Of a stretch of DNA of 64,000 nt, positions 53,668 to 60,935 are shown in pieces. Position 1 is the first letter of the stretch. The number at the start of each line of letters is the position of its first letter. The DNA is from Streptomyces sp. ISL-94 (lineage in GTDB: Bacteria; Actinomycetota; Actinomycetes; Streptomycetales; Streptomycetaceae): assembly GCF_018614075.1 (NCBI RefSeq), contig NZ_JAGGOZ010000113.1:55943-119942 (forward strand), given 5' to 3'. The translations under genes were made by a program, and so were the position numbers. A model generated the notes under the pieces. The model made no database searches and was not told the origin of the DNA. It saw only the letters and a list, made by a program, of their open reading frames with translations.

Positions 53668-54538
53668 GCTCCGCCGCGTACGGGGGCTCCGCGCCCGCCC
53701 GGGTGCAGGTCAGGGCCGCCGCGTGCGCAGCGTAGGCCAGGACGTCGGGCCAGTCCACCGGCCGGTCGGGCGCCCCCGACAGCCGGTGCAGCAGGGCGGC
53801 GTTCACGGTGTCGCCCGCCCCGATCGTGTCCGCCACCGCTACCCGGCGGCCCGGGACCGAGTGCTCCGCGCCCTCCCGCGTCCAGACGGTCAGCCCCGCC
53901 GCACCCCGGGTCAGCACCACCGCCGACGGCCCTGCCGCCAGCCAGTCCGAGACCCCGCCGCCCAGCCAGGCCGCGTCCTCCACCGAGAGCTTGAGGACGG
54001 TCGTGTACGGCAGCAGCCGCTCCAGGAAGCGCGCGCGGTACGCGGCTGGATCCCCGATCAGCGCCGGCCGGATGTTGGGGTCCAGCAGGGTCAGCAGCCC
54101 GCGCCTCGACTCCCGGCGCAGCAGGGCCTCGTACGCGCTCGCGCCCGGCTCCAGGACCAGCGAGCAGGTGCCGAGTGCGAGGGCGCGTACGGAGTCGGGG
54201 AGGGCGGGCGGCAGGGTGAACAGCCGGTCCGCGGTGCCCTCGACGTAGAAGCCGTACGAGGCCGAACCGTCCGGGGCCAGCGAGGGCACGGCGAGCGTGG
54301 TCGGCTCCGGCCCGCGCTGCACCAGCGACAGGTCCACCCCGGCCGCCCGCAGCCCGGCCAGCAGGCTCTCGCCGAAGCCGTCCGCCGAGACCCGGGAGCA
54401 GAAGGCCACTACGGCGCCGAGCCGCCCGAGGGCGAGCGCGGTGTTGTACGGTCCGCCGCCCGGCCGGGGCAGCAGTGCGCCCGGCGGCCGCTCCACGGGC
54501 ACCAGGTCGATGAGGGCTTCTCCGCCGACGACGATCAC
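53657..54538 (-). CDS. PfkB-family carbohydrate kinase
   Basis: 293 aa ribokinase-fold kinase, closest in pattern to fructokinases. MIVVGGEALIDLVP, RPGGGPYNTALALGRLGAVVAFCSRV (signature 1), LTLLDPNIRPALI and VAVADTIGAGDTVNAALLHRL (signature 2 with catalytic Asp in GAGD) are present. The sugar is not determined. The start is GTG 54538. On the minus strand TAGCTT (54551-54546) ends 7 nt before it, with no ribosome binding site, again a leaderless pattern. No sugar transporter is adjacent. Confidence 0.88.
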   Translation of the reverse strand: MIVVGGEALIDLVPVERPPGALLPRPGGGPYNTALALGRLGAVVAFCSRVSADGFGESLLAGLRAAGVDLSLVQRGPEPTTLAVPSLAPDGSASYGFYVEGTADRLFTLPPALPDSVRALALGTCSLVLEPGASAYEALLRRESRRGLLTLLDPNIRPALIGDPAAYRARFLERLLPYTTVLKLSVEDAAWLGGGVSDWLAAGPSAVVLTRGAAGLTVWTREGAEHSVPGRRVAVADTIGAGDTVNAALLHRLSGAPDRPVDWPDVLAYAAHAAALTCTRAGAEPPYAAELTR

Positions 54539-54614
54539 GCGGGGGAAGCTATCCCATCGGCCGACGGTATGGTCGGGTGGGCCGAGCCCCGAACGTCACC
54601 CCCAGGAGTGTTCC

Positions 54615-55046
54615 ATGTCCGCGTCGCCGTCCTCCGCCCGCCGTACCGTCCTCAAGGGCGCCGCCGCGCTCGCGGGTGCAGCGGGTGCCGGTTCGACGCT
54701 GGCGGCCTGTTCCACCGGGAGCAACAGCGGCGCCGGCTCCCCGCCGGTTCCGGAGGAGCCGGTGGAGCTGGGGGCCGCGGCCGAGGTCCCGGTCGGCGGG
54801 GCGAAGCTGTACCGCGAGCGGAAGCTGATCGTCAGCTGCCCGGCGGAGGGCCAGTACAAGGCCTTCAGCGCCCAGTGCACGCACGCCGGCTGCGTCCTGG
54901 ACAAGATCGTCGAGGGCGAGGGCAACTGCCCCTGCCACGGCAGCCGCTTCGACGTGGCGACCGGCAAGGTGCTGCGCGGCCCGGCCACCGACCCGCTGCC
55001 CGCCGTCCCGGTCAAGGCGGAGAACGGCAAGCTGGTCGCGGGCTGA
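54615..55046 (+). CDS. Rieske [2Fe-2S] lipoprotein with twin-arginine signal
   Basis: 143 aa. SSARRTVLKGAAALAGAAGAGSTLAAC combines a twin-arginine motif and a lipobox-like end (Cys32), so it is exported folded with its cluster and probably lipid-anchored. The Rieske domain has CTHAGC and CPCHGSRFDVATG, the Cys-x-His and Cys-x2-His ligands, followed by GPATDPLPAVPVKAENGKLVAG. It is an electron carrier of unknown partner. ATG 54615 has AGGAG 7 nt upstream. It is divergent from the kinase gene and ends in a 9-bp tandem repeat. Confidence 0.9.
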   Translation: MSASPSSARRTVLKGAAALAGAAGAGSTLAACSTGSNSGAGSPPVPEEPVELGAAAEVPVGGAKLYRERKLIVSCPAEGQYKAFSAQCTHAGCVLDKIVEGEGNCPCHGSRFDVATGKVLRGPATDPLPAVPVKAENGKLVAG

Positions 55047-55072
55047 GCGGGCTGAGCGGGCTGAGCGGGCTA
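55040..55072. repeat. 9-bp tandem repeat at the end of the Rieske gene
   Basis: Three copies of GCTGAGCGG plus a fourth, changed copy (GCTAGGCG) run from the Rieske stop codon (55044-55046) to the stop of the opposing gene at 55070. The unit is three codons and its TGA is in frame, so copy number does not affect the Rieske protein. Confidence 0.85.
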
Positions 55073-55501
55073 GGCGCTCGTCAGCCTGCGTGACCACCAC
55101 GGGTCGCCGGGCGCGGCGAACGGGTCGTTCAGGGTGCGGGCAAGGAAGCGGGCGTCGAGCGGGGCGAGCAGGGCGCGCAGTTCGGCCGCCGGACGGCGCG
55201 GAAGGGCGGCGCAGGCGGCTTCCAGGACCGCGCGCACGTCCGCTCCCGCGAAGGGGTCGCAGCAGACGCAGTGCTCGTCCGCGGCGTACATCACCCACGG
55301 CCCGGGCTGGTGGGCGAGGGCGCGCCAGCGCCGCCACGCCTCGGAGACGGGGCCGGGCCAGGAGGGCCGGCGCTCGATCCGGGCGATCGCGGCGAGGGCC
55401 GGGCCGGACAGGCCGGGTATCCGCGGCGCCCGGGGTCCGTGCCCCGGGCGGACTCGTGAGGGCAGGTTCTGTCGCACCTGCGCCGGACTTCTACGCGGCA
55501 T
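55070..55501 (-). CDS. hypothetical protein
   Basis: 143 aa, cytoplasmic, Arg/Ala/Pro-rich. It contains YAADEHCVCCDPFAGADVRAVLEAACAALP with three close Cys, and ends LARTLNDPFAAPGDPWWSRRL. I do not recognise the family. The composition is typically coding. ATG 55501 lacks a clear ribosome binding site. It converges on the Rieske gene with ~23 bp between them, and its upstream side abuts the TnpB remnant. Confidence 0.65.
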   Translation of the reverse strand: MPRRSPAQVRQNLPSRVRPGHGPRAPRIPGLSGPALAAIARIERRPSWPGPVSEAWRRWRALAHQPGPWVMYAADEHCVCCDPFAGADVRAVLEAACAALPRRPAAELRALLAPLDARFLARTLNDPFAAPGDPWWSRRLTSA

Positions 55502-55561
55502 GCGCCTTTCGTGGTTCGTTCACGCCGTCATCCTCCCGGAAGCGGTGACCGCGGGGCCTCT

Positions 55562-55911
55562 CCTTTTTCGCGGGCTACCGGGAGTTCGTGGCGATGCTGG
55601 AGTACAAGGCCGCCCGGTACGGGCGCGCCTTTCACCGCATCGGCCGCTCCGAGCCGACGTCCCAGGTCTGCTCGGTCTGCGGTGGCAAGGACGGCCCCAA
55701 GCCCCTGTATGTCCGTGAGCGGACGTGCGGAGCGTGCGGGACCGTCCATGACCAGGCCATCGACTCGGCGGTCAACGTCGTCAAGGCCGCAGGACGTGCG
55801 GTGTCAGCCTGCGGAGCGCGGGTAAGACCGGGGCTTGTCCCGCCACAGCGCGGAGAAACAGGAACCCCCCGAGACGGTCAGACGACCGTGGTAGGAATCC
55901 CCGTCCCTTAG
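55562..55911 (+). pseudogene. TnpB (IS605 OrfB) C-terminal remnant
   Basis: The plus frame reads FAGYREFVAMLEYKAARYGRAFHRIG, SEPTSQVCSVCG, CGACG and HDQAIDSAVNVVKAAG. This is the last quarter of an IS200/IS605-family TnpB: the zinc ribbon (two CxxC pairs) and the third RuvC-like motif, where the catalytic Asp lies in HD. The RuvC I and II parts and the N-terminus are missing, so no nuclease can be made. A start at ATG 55588 exists but has no significance. The stop (55909-55911) lies inside the element's right-end hairpin. Confidence 0.85.
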
Positions 55912-55929
55912 GCGGGGAGCGGAAGTCAA
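55898..55929 (+). mobile_element. right end of an IS200/IS605-type element
   Basis: The hairpin TCCCCG (55898-55903) with CGGGGA (55913-55918), followed by GCGGAAGTCAA, matches the usual subterminal right-end hairpin and cleavage end of IS605 elements, which is also the 3' end of the omega RNA scaffold. The left end is not found, so only the right ~360 bp remain. Confidence 0.7.
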
Positions 55930-56861
55930 TCCCAGTCCCAGGCGATTCCGAGGATCCCGCGCCGCACCGTCTGCTCCACCAGGTGCACCGCCCGGTGCCG
56001 GCCGCTCGGTGTCAGGTCCGCGAAACCGGTGCGCGGGGCCTGCGGGCCGGTGCGGGCGAAGCGGCGGCAGCGCACCGGCAGGGCCGCCTCGTCGAAGCGG
56101 ACCTGGAGCATGTACTGGCCGCCCGCGTAGCTGAAGCCGCGTACGTACTCACTGCTGCGCGCGCCCGTGCCGTCCCGGATGCCGTAGCCGAAGACGTACG
56201 TGTCCCCGCGCCGCAGCCGGGCGTCGAAGAGCAGCTCCGCGACCACCACGCCGGCCTCCGGGTGGCGCCGGACCCGGCCCGTGCGGCAGTTCTCGTACGC
56301 CGTCACCTCCATCCGGGACACGTCGCAGCCCGGATCGCCGTGGTGGATCGCGAGGTAGCGGTCGACGCCGTCGCGGTGGGCCCGGACGATCTGCTGCGAC
56401 GCACGGCTCCGCATCTCGCCGCCCGGGCCGACGCGGACCCGTTCGTGATGGCCGAGGGAGTGCAGTCCGCCGTCGGGCGGGAGCTCCATGCCCTCCAGCA
56501 ACTGCTCGACCGCCGCGCCCACGCTGATGAGGGCCCGGTAGGAGCGGGCGGCCGGGGGGCTCGCGGGGCCCGGGCCGGGGTCGGGGGTGCGCAGGAGGCG
56601 GACGAGGGCGCCGTCGGGCAGCTCCAGGATCTGCTCCAGCGCGGTGACGGCCCGGAGGGACTCCGCGTGGCGCGGCCGCCGGGCGCCCTGTTGCCAGTAA
56701 CTGAGGCTGGTGACGCCGACCTTGATGCCGCGCGCCGCGAGCCGGTGCTGTACCCGGTGCAGGGGCAGCCCGCGCGCGGCGAGGGCGGCGCGCAGGGCCA
56801 GGTGGAAGGGGCCGCCGCGCAGCAGCTGTCCGAGATCCGCCGTGTCCGCGGTCGGCCGCAT
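55926..56861 (-). CDS. HTH-domain regulator of unknown family
   Basis: 311 aa. An N-terminal helix-turn-helix (LALRAALAARGLPLHRVQHRLAARGIKVGVTSLSYWQQGARRP) is followed by ALEQILELPDGALVRLL, as in Cro/C1-type or developmental Streptomyces regulators. The C-terminal ~180 residues form a beta-rich domain (QQIVRAHRDGVDRYLAIHHGD, GVVVAELLFDARLRRGDTYVFGYG, VRGFSYAGGQYMLQVRFD) that I cannot assign. ATG 56861 has AAGGGAG upstream. The 3' end abuts the IS remnant. It is divergent from the papain-like protease gene and may control it through the GTTCACAC sites in between. Confidence 0.8.
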   Translation of the reverse strand: MRPTADTADLGQLLRGGPFHLALRAALAARGLPLHRVQHRLAARGIKVGVTSLSYWQQGARRPRHAESLRAVTALEQILELPDGALVRLLRTPDPGPGPASPPAARSYRALISVGAAVEQLLEGMELPPDGGLHSLGHHERVRVGPGGEMRSRASQQIVRAHRDGVDRYLAIHHGDPGCDVSRMEVTAYENCRTGRVRRHPEAGVVVAELLFDARLRRGDTYVFGYGIRDGTGARSSEYVRGFSYAGGQYMLQVRFDEAALPVRCRRFARTGPQAPRTGFADLTPSGRHRAVHLVEQTVRRGILGIAWDWD

Positions 56862-56872
56862 GGCGACTCCCT

Positions 56873-56886
56873 TGTGAACATTCACA
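56873..56886. promoter_or_regulatory. palindrome TGTGAA-CA-TTCACA near the regulator start
   Basis: A perfect 14-bp palindrome 12 bp upstream of the regulator ATG. Its half-site recurs twice at 56945-56977. Confidence 0.6.
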
Positions 56887-56944
56887 CGCGTCGGCGCGGG
56901 GGATCGCGCCGGTGGTACCGGGGGACCAGGTGACACGGCGGCAA

Positions 56945-56977
56945 CCGTTCACACCGCAGCCCCACCGTTCACACTGC
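56945..56977 (+). promoter_or_regulatory. direct repeats CCGTTCACAC(C/T)GC upstream of the protease promoter
   Basis: Two 13-bp copies (56945-56957 and 56965-56977) with 20-bp periodicity, about two helical turns, lie 25-57 bp before the -35 of the protease gene. They contain the half-site of the palindrome at 56873. Confidence 0.6.
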
Positions 56978-57001
56978 AATGTCACCGCGTATTGAAGCGT
57001 G

Positions 57002-57031
57002 TTGACCTGATCGCGACAACTCCCTGATGCT
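57002..57031 (+). promoter_or_regulatory. promoter of the papain-like protease gene
   Basis: TTGACC (57002-57007) and GATGCT (57026-57031) with an 18-bp spacer; predicted start point near 57038, ~50 nt before ATG 57089. Confidence 0.5.
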
Positions 57032-57088
57032 CCTGCACAGCGTCCGGACGCGCTCCTCCACCCCCACATCCCCCTCGGGAGGAACGCG

Positions 57089-57715
57089 ATGCGCAACCGA
57101 AAGCGGCGGCCGTACCTGGCCGCCTTCCTCACCGCCCTGCTCCTCGCCCTGCCGCTCGGTGCCGGCACCGCCACGGCCGCCGATACCGGTGCCGGTGCCG
57201 GTGCCGGTGTCAGCGCCGGCGCGGAGTCCGCTCTCGCGTACAAGCGGCTGGACATCACCATGCAGGCGCAGCAGAAGACCAACTGGTGCTGGGCCGCGGG
57301 CGGCAACACCATCGCCACCTGGTTCGGCCGCACCTACAGCCAGAACCAGTTCTGCAACGCCGCCTTCAACCGCCAGCAGGGCTACGACTGCCCCAACAAC
57401 CAGGCCACCCTCGGCAACGTCCAGACCGGCCTGCGCTGGGCGGGCATCAACCCCGGCTCGTATGTGACCGGCTGGCTCCAGTACTCCACCGTGCAGACCG
57501 AGATCAACGCCAACCGCCCGATGGAGACCCGGATCCAGTGGTCCAACGGAGGCGGCCACATGCACGTCATCTACGGCTACGACACCGCCAACAGCTGGGT
57601 CTACTGGGGCGACCCGTGGCCGTCCAGCGACCGCTACAACTGGGCCTCGCACGCCTGGTACGTGGACAACAGCACCTTCTCCTGGACCCACTCCCTCTAC
57701 CGGATCGGGGCGTGA
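57089..57715 (+). CDS. secreted papain-like cysteine protease (AvrRpt2-type)
   Basis: 208 aa. A signal peptide (RNRKRRPYLAAFLTALLLALPLGAGTATAA) and a Gly/Ala linker precede a compact papain-like domain: catalytic Cys in QQKTNWCWAAGGNTIA, then His in GGGHMHVIYGYD and the Asp/Asn region WVYWGDPWPSS. The NWCWAA motif and size match the papain-like AvrRpt2 family. It has no pro-peptide, so it may be active on secretion. GGGAGGA precedes ATG 57089. The stop overlaps a GTG of the next gene (GTGA), so the two are coupled. Confidence 0.9.
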   Translation: MRNRKRRPYLAAFLTALLLALPLGAGTATAADTGAGAGAGVSAGAESALAYKRLDITMQAQQKTNWCWAAGGNTIATWFGRTYSQNQFCNAAFNRQQGYDCPNNQATLGNVQTGLRWAGINPGSYVTGWLQYSTVQTEINANRPMETRIQWSNGGGHMHVIYGYDTANSWVYWGDPWPSSDRYNWASHAWYVDNSTFSWTHSLYRIGA

Positions 57716-57720
57716 CCGCC

Positions 57721-58524
57721 ATGACCGTGCGTGCCGCCGCAGCCGCGGTCCTTGCCGCCACCGCCGCCGCCACCGCCGGCGTCCTCGCCCTGGGCGGGCA
57801 GGCCGCCGCGGCCCCCGTACCGCAGCCGCCTGCCGCCACGGCCGAGATCAGGGCCGCCGCCGGGCAGGCGGCCGCCGCCCCCGACACGCTGGCCACGCTC
57901 TCCCGCTTCTTCGCCCGGGAGGGCAAGGTCTCGCCGAGCGCCGCGCAGCCCCGTATCGAAGGGGAGGCGATACCGGTGAACCACCTCTCCCCGGACTTCG
58001 TGGCCGGGAAAGCCGGTGCGCCGGTCGCCCGCCTGGAGTTCCTCGCCAGCAAGGCGGTCTCCTCCGACGGGCAGCAGGCCGCGCTGTGGACGGCGCGGAC
58101 GGAGGCCGGGTGGCAGGTGGTGAACATCGCGACCGGCGACGACGAGTTCCGCTACGCGCAGGAGGGGGCGGCGAAGCTGCCGGGCGGCACGGTGTTCCGC
58201 GAACCGCAGATTGACGCGTGGTACGTGGCCGGGGGGAACAGGGTGCTGCCGCTGGACGAGGACGCGGTACGGGCCGTGGGCGCCGGGGGCACCAGCCTGG
58301 CCGGCTACCGGGCGCGGGTCACGAAGGCGTACGGGGACAAGCTGCCGGGCTCGGCCTACGCCGAGGGCGGCATGGCGGGCGGCTTCGCCGAACCGGGGGC
58401 GCCCGGGGCGCCCGGGGCGCCGGGGGCGCCGGGGGCTGTGATCGCCGGAGGCGCGGCGGGCGCGGTCGCCCTGGCGGCCGGGGGCGTGGTGGCCGTACGG
58501 CGCCGCCGCGCGGTCGAGGCGTAG
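57721..58524 (+). CDS. exported protein with C-terminal membrane anchor and collagen-like linker
   Basis: 267 aa. Signal peptide (RAAAAAVLAATAAATAGVLALGGQAAAA), a ~170-residue domain (SRFFAREGKVSPSAAQPRIEGEAIPVNHLSPDFVAGK, VARLEFLASKAVSSDGQQAALWTA, WQVVNIATGDDEFRYAQEG), four to five PGA repeats (GAPGAPGAPGAPGA), then a membrane segment (IAGGAAGAVALAAGGVVAV) and RRRRAVEA. ATG 57721 is chosen; GTG 57712 overlaps the protease stop. It is probably anchored outside with the globular domain facing out and, given the coupling, is the partner, inhibitor or substrate of the protease. I do not recognise the domain. Confidence 0.82.
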   Translation: MTVRAAAAAVLAATAAATAGVLALGGQAAAAPVPQPPAATAEIRAAAGQAAAAPDTLATLSRFFAREGKVSPSAAQPRIEGEAIPVNHLSPDFVAGKAGAPVARLEFLASKAVSSDGQQAALWTARTEAGWQVVNIATGDDEFRYAQEGAAKLPGGTVFREPQIDAWYVAGGNRVLPLDEDAVRAVGAGGTSLAGYRARVTKAYGDKLPGSAYAEGGMAGGFAEPGAPGAPGAPGAPGAVIAGGAAGAVALAAGGVVAVRRRRAVEA

Positions 58525-58529
58525 CGCCC

Positions 58530-58574
58530 GCCCCGCAGGGCCCGGCTCCCGCCAGAGCCCGGGCCCTGCGGGGC
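58530..58574 (+). terminator. terminator after the protease pair
   Basis: A 16-bp perfect stem (58530-58545 with 58559-58574), extendable by CTC/GAG after one bulge, six bases after the stop, followed by TTCCCC. Confidence 0.85.
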
Positions 58575-58600
58575 TTCCCCCTCCCCGCCCCTTCCCGAAA

Positions 58601-58826
58601 CCGGGGCTCCGCCCCAGACCCCGCGCCTCAAGCGCCGGCGGGGCTGGAGTGACACGGGCTCCGCCCCAGGCCCCCGCGCCTCAGACGCCGGCGAGGCGGG
58701 AGCAACCGGGGCTCCGCCCCAGGCCCCCGCGCCTCAAGCGCCGGCGGGGCTGGAGTGACCCGGGCTGTGCCCCAGGCCCCCGCGCCTCAGACGCCGGCGA
58801 GGCCGGAGCAACCGGGGCTCCGCTGG
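58601..58826. repeat. tandem array of Streptomyces palindromic repeat
   Basis: Four ~51-54 bp units (58601-58654, 58655-58705, 58706-58758, 58759-58811) and a partial fifth (58812-58826). Each begins with a GGGCTCCGCCCC-type palindrome and ends with GCGCCTCA(A/G)(G/A)CGCCGGCG. Units 1 and 3, and 2 and 4, are the closer pairs, so a ~105-bp dimer was duplicated. The unit is related to the insert in hrpB. The array ends 31 bp before the uvrC promoter. Confidence 0.9.
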
Positions 58827-58856
58827 ATGGTGCCGGTGGTGGAGGGGTACGGCCGG

Positions 58857-58879
58857 TTGTCGGTGGGCGCCAGTAGGGT
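58857..58879 (+). promoter_or_regulatory. RecA-NDp/PafBC-type promoter of uvrC
   Basis: TTGTCGGTG (58857-58865), eight bases, TAGGGT (58874-58879): a perfect match to TTGTCRGTG-N8-TAnnnT. The -10 ends 7 nt before ATG 58887 (leaderless). Confidence 0.82.
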
Positions 58880-58886
58880 GGTTGGC

Positions 58887-60935
58887 ATGGCCGACCCTTC
58901 CAGTTACCGACCCAAGCCGGGACAGATCCCCGACTCGCCCGGTGTGTACAAATTCCGCGACGAGCACCGCCGGGTGATCTACGTCGGGAAGGCCAAGAGC
59001 CTGCGCCAGCGCCTGGCCAGCTATTTCCAGGACATCGCCGGCCTGCACCCCCGTACGGCCACGATGGTGACCACCGCCGCCTCCGTCGAGTGGACCGTCG
59101 TCTCCACCGAGGTCGAGGCGCTGCAGCTGGAGTACTCCTGGATCAAGGAGTACGACCCCCGGTTCAACGTCAAGTACCGGGACGACAAGAGCTACCCCTC
59201 CCTCGCCGTGACCATGAACGAGGAGTATCCGCGGGTCCAGGTCATGCGCGGGCCCAAGAAGAAGGGCGTGCGCTACTTCGGGCCGTACGGGCACGCCTGG
59301 GCCATCCGCGAGACCGTCGACCTGATGCTCCGGGTGTTCCCGGTACGGACCTGCTCCGCCGGCGTGTTCAAGCGCTCCGCGCAGATCGGCCGGCCCTGCC
59401 TCCTCGGCTACATCGGCAAGTGCTCCGCCCCCTGCGTCGGCCGGGTCACCCCCGATGAGCACCGCGAACTCGCCGAGGACTTCTGTGACTTCATGGCAGG
59501 ACGGACCGGGACGTACCTCTCCAGGCTCGAGAAGCAGATGCACGAGGCCGCCGAGGAGATGGAGTACGAGAAGGCCGCCCGGCTGCGCGACGACATAGGG
59601 GCCCTGCGGCGGGCCATGGAGAAGAACGCCGTCGTGCTGGCGGATGCCACCGACGCCGACCTCGTGGCGGTCGCCGAGGACGAGCTCGAAGCCGCCGTGC
59701 AGATCTTCCACGTCCGCGGCGGCCGGGTCCGCGGCCAGCGCGGGTGGGTCACCGACAAGGTCGAGGCCGTCGACACCGCCGGACTCGTCGAGCACGCCCT
59801 CCAGCAGCTCTACGGGGAGGAGACCGGCGAGAGCGTGCCGAAGGAGGTGCTGGTCCCCGCCATGCCCGAGGACGCCGCCGCACTCGGCGAGTGGCTCGCC
59901 GCGCGGCGCGGATCCCAGGTCAGCCTGCGCATCCCGCAGCGCGGGGACAAGAAGGCGCTGATGGAGACCGTCCACCGCAACGCCCAGCAGTCCCTCGCCC
60001 TGCACAAGACCAAGCGCGCCAGCGACCTCACCACCCGCTCCCGGGCCCTGGAGGAGATCGCCGAGGCCCTGGAGCTGGACAGCGCCCCGCTGCGCATCGA
60101 GTGCTTCGACATCTCACACCTCCAGGGCGATGACGTGGTGGCCTCGATGGTGGTGTTCGAGGACGGGCTGGCCAGGAAGAGCGAGTACCGGCGCTTCCAG
60201 ATCAAAAGCTTCGCGGGGCAGGACGACGTCCGCTCCATGCACGAGGTGGTCTCCCGCCGCTTCCGCCGCTACCTCCAGGAGAAGGTGAGGACGGGGGAGT
60301 GGTCCCCGGAGGACGCCGAGGCCGCCGAGGACGGCGGCGCGCCCGAGGACGACGGGCGGGCCAAGCGCTTCGCGTACCCGCCGCAGCTCGTCGTCGTGGA
60401 CGGCGGGCAGCCGCAGGTCGCCGCAGCCAAGCGGGCCCTGGAGGAGCTCGGGGTCGACGACGTGGCCGTGTGCGGGCTGGCCAAGCGGCTGGAGGAGGTC
60501 TGGCTGCCGGGCGAAGACGACCCCGTCGTGCTGCCCCGTACCAGCGAGGGCCTGTACCTGCTCCAGCGGGTGCGTGACGAAGCCCACCGGTTCGCCATCC
60601 AGTACCAGCGGAACAAGCGGGGCAAGCGCTTCAAGTCGGGCCCGCTGGACGAGGTGCCGGGCCTCGGCGAGAGCCGCAAGCAGGCCCTGGTCAAGCACTT
60701 CGGTTCGGTGAAGAAGCTGAGACAGGCGACAATCGACCAGATCTGCGAGGTCCCGGGCATAGGCCGCAAGACGGCCGAGACCGTGGCCGCGGCCCTCGCC
60801 CGGGCCGTCCCCGCCGGCCCTGCCGTCAACATGGCCACAGGAGAGATCATTGAGGATGAGGCCCCCGCCCCGCGGGTGGGGACGCCTCCCAGCGGTAGCT
60901 GGGCGACATCGTCCGAACGGGGGACCGAGCAATGA
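58887..60935 (+). CDS. uvrC: excinuclease ABC subunit C
   Basis: 682 aa dual nuclease of nucleotide excision repair. GIY-YIG domain for the 3' cut (GVYKFRDEHRRVIYVGKAKSLRQRLASYF), a Cys cluster (CSAGVFKRSAQIGRPCLLGYIGKCSAPC), the UvrB-binding UVR motif (EEMEYEKAARLRDDIGALRRAME), the RNase H-like domain for the 5' cut (IECFDISHLQGDDVVASMVVFEDG, VVVDGGQPQVAAAKRAL) and two helix-hairpin-helix motifs (VPGLGESRKQALVKHFG, VPGIGRKTAETVAAAL). An acidic insert (EDAEAAEDGGAPEDD) lies before the catalytic VVDGG. It has a damage-type promoter. The stop overlaps the rapZ ATG (ATGA), starting the coupled uvrC-rapZ-yvcK-whiA run. Confidence 0.98.
   Translation: MADPSSYRPKPGQIPDSPGVYKFRDEHRRVIYVGKAKSLRQRLASYFQDIAGLHPRTATMVTTAASVEWTVVSTEVEALQLEYSWIKEYDPRFNVKYRDDKSYPSLAVTMNEEYPRVQVMRGPKKKGVRYFGPYGHAWAIRETVDLMLRVFPVRTCSAGVFKRSAQIGRPCLLGYIGKCSAPCVGRVTPDEHRELAEDFCDFMAGRTGTYLSRLEKQMHEAAEEMEYEKAARLRDDIGALRRAMEKNAVVLADATDADLVAVAEDELEAAVQIFHVRGGRVRGQRGWVTDKVEAVDTAGLVEHALQQLYGEETGESVPKEVLVPAMPEDAAALGEWLAARRGSQVSLRIPQRGDKKALMETVHRNAQQSLALHKTKRASDLTTRSRALEEIAEALELDSAPLRIECFDISHLQGDDVVASMVVFEDGLARKSEYRRFQIKSFAGQDDVRSMHEVVSRRFRRYLQEKVRTGEWSPEDAEAAEDGGAPEDDGRAKRFAYPPQLVVVDGGQPQVAAAKRALEELGVDDVAVCGLAKRLEEVWLPGEDDPVVLPRTSEGLYLLQRVRDEAHRFAIQYQRNKRGKRFKSGPLDEVPGLGESRKQALVKHFGSVKKLRQATIDQICEVPGIGRKTAETVAAALARAVPAGPAVNMATGEIIEDEAPAPRVGTPPSGSWATSSERGTEQ

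Noticed and set aside
55588..55911. Functional small zinc-ribbon protein
   Set aside because: It is the C-terminal part of TnpB, ends inside the element's right-end hairpin and lacks an own ribosome binding site.
58601..58826. Possible CRISPR array
   Set aside because: The units are contiguous ~52-bp copies without unique spacers and with internal palindromes typical of a Streptomyces intergenic repeat; no cas genes are present.
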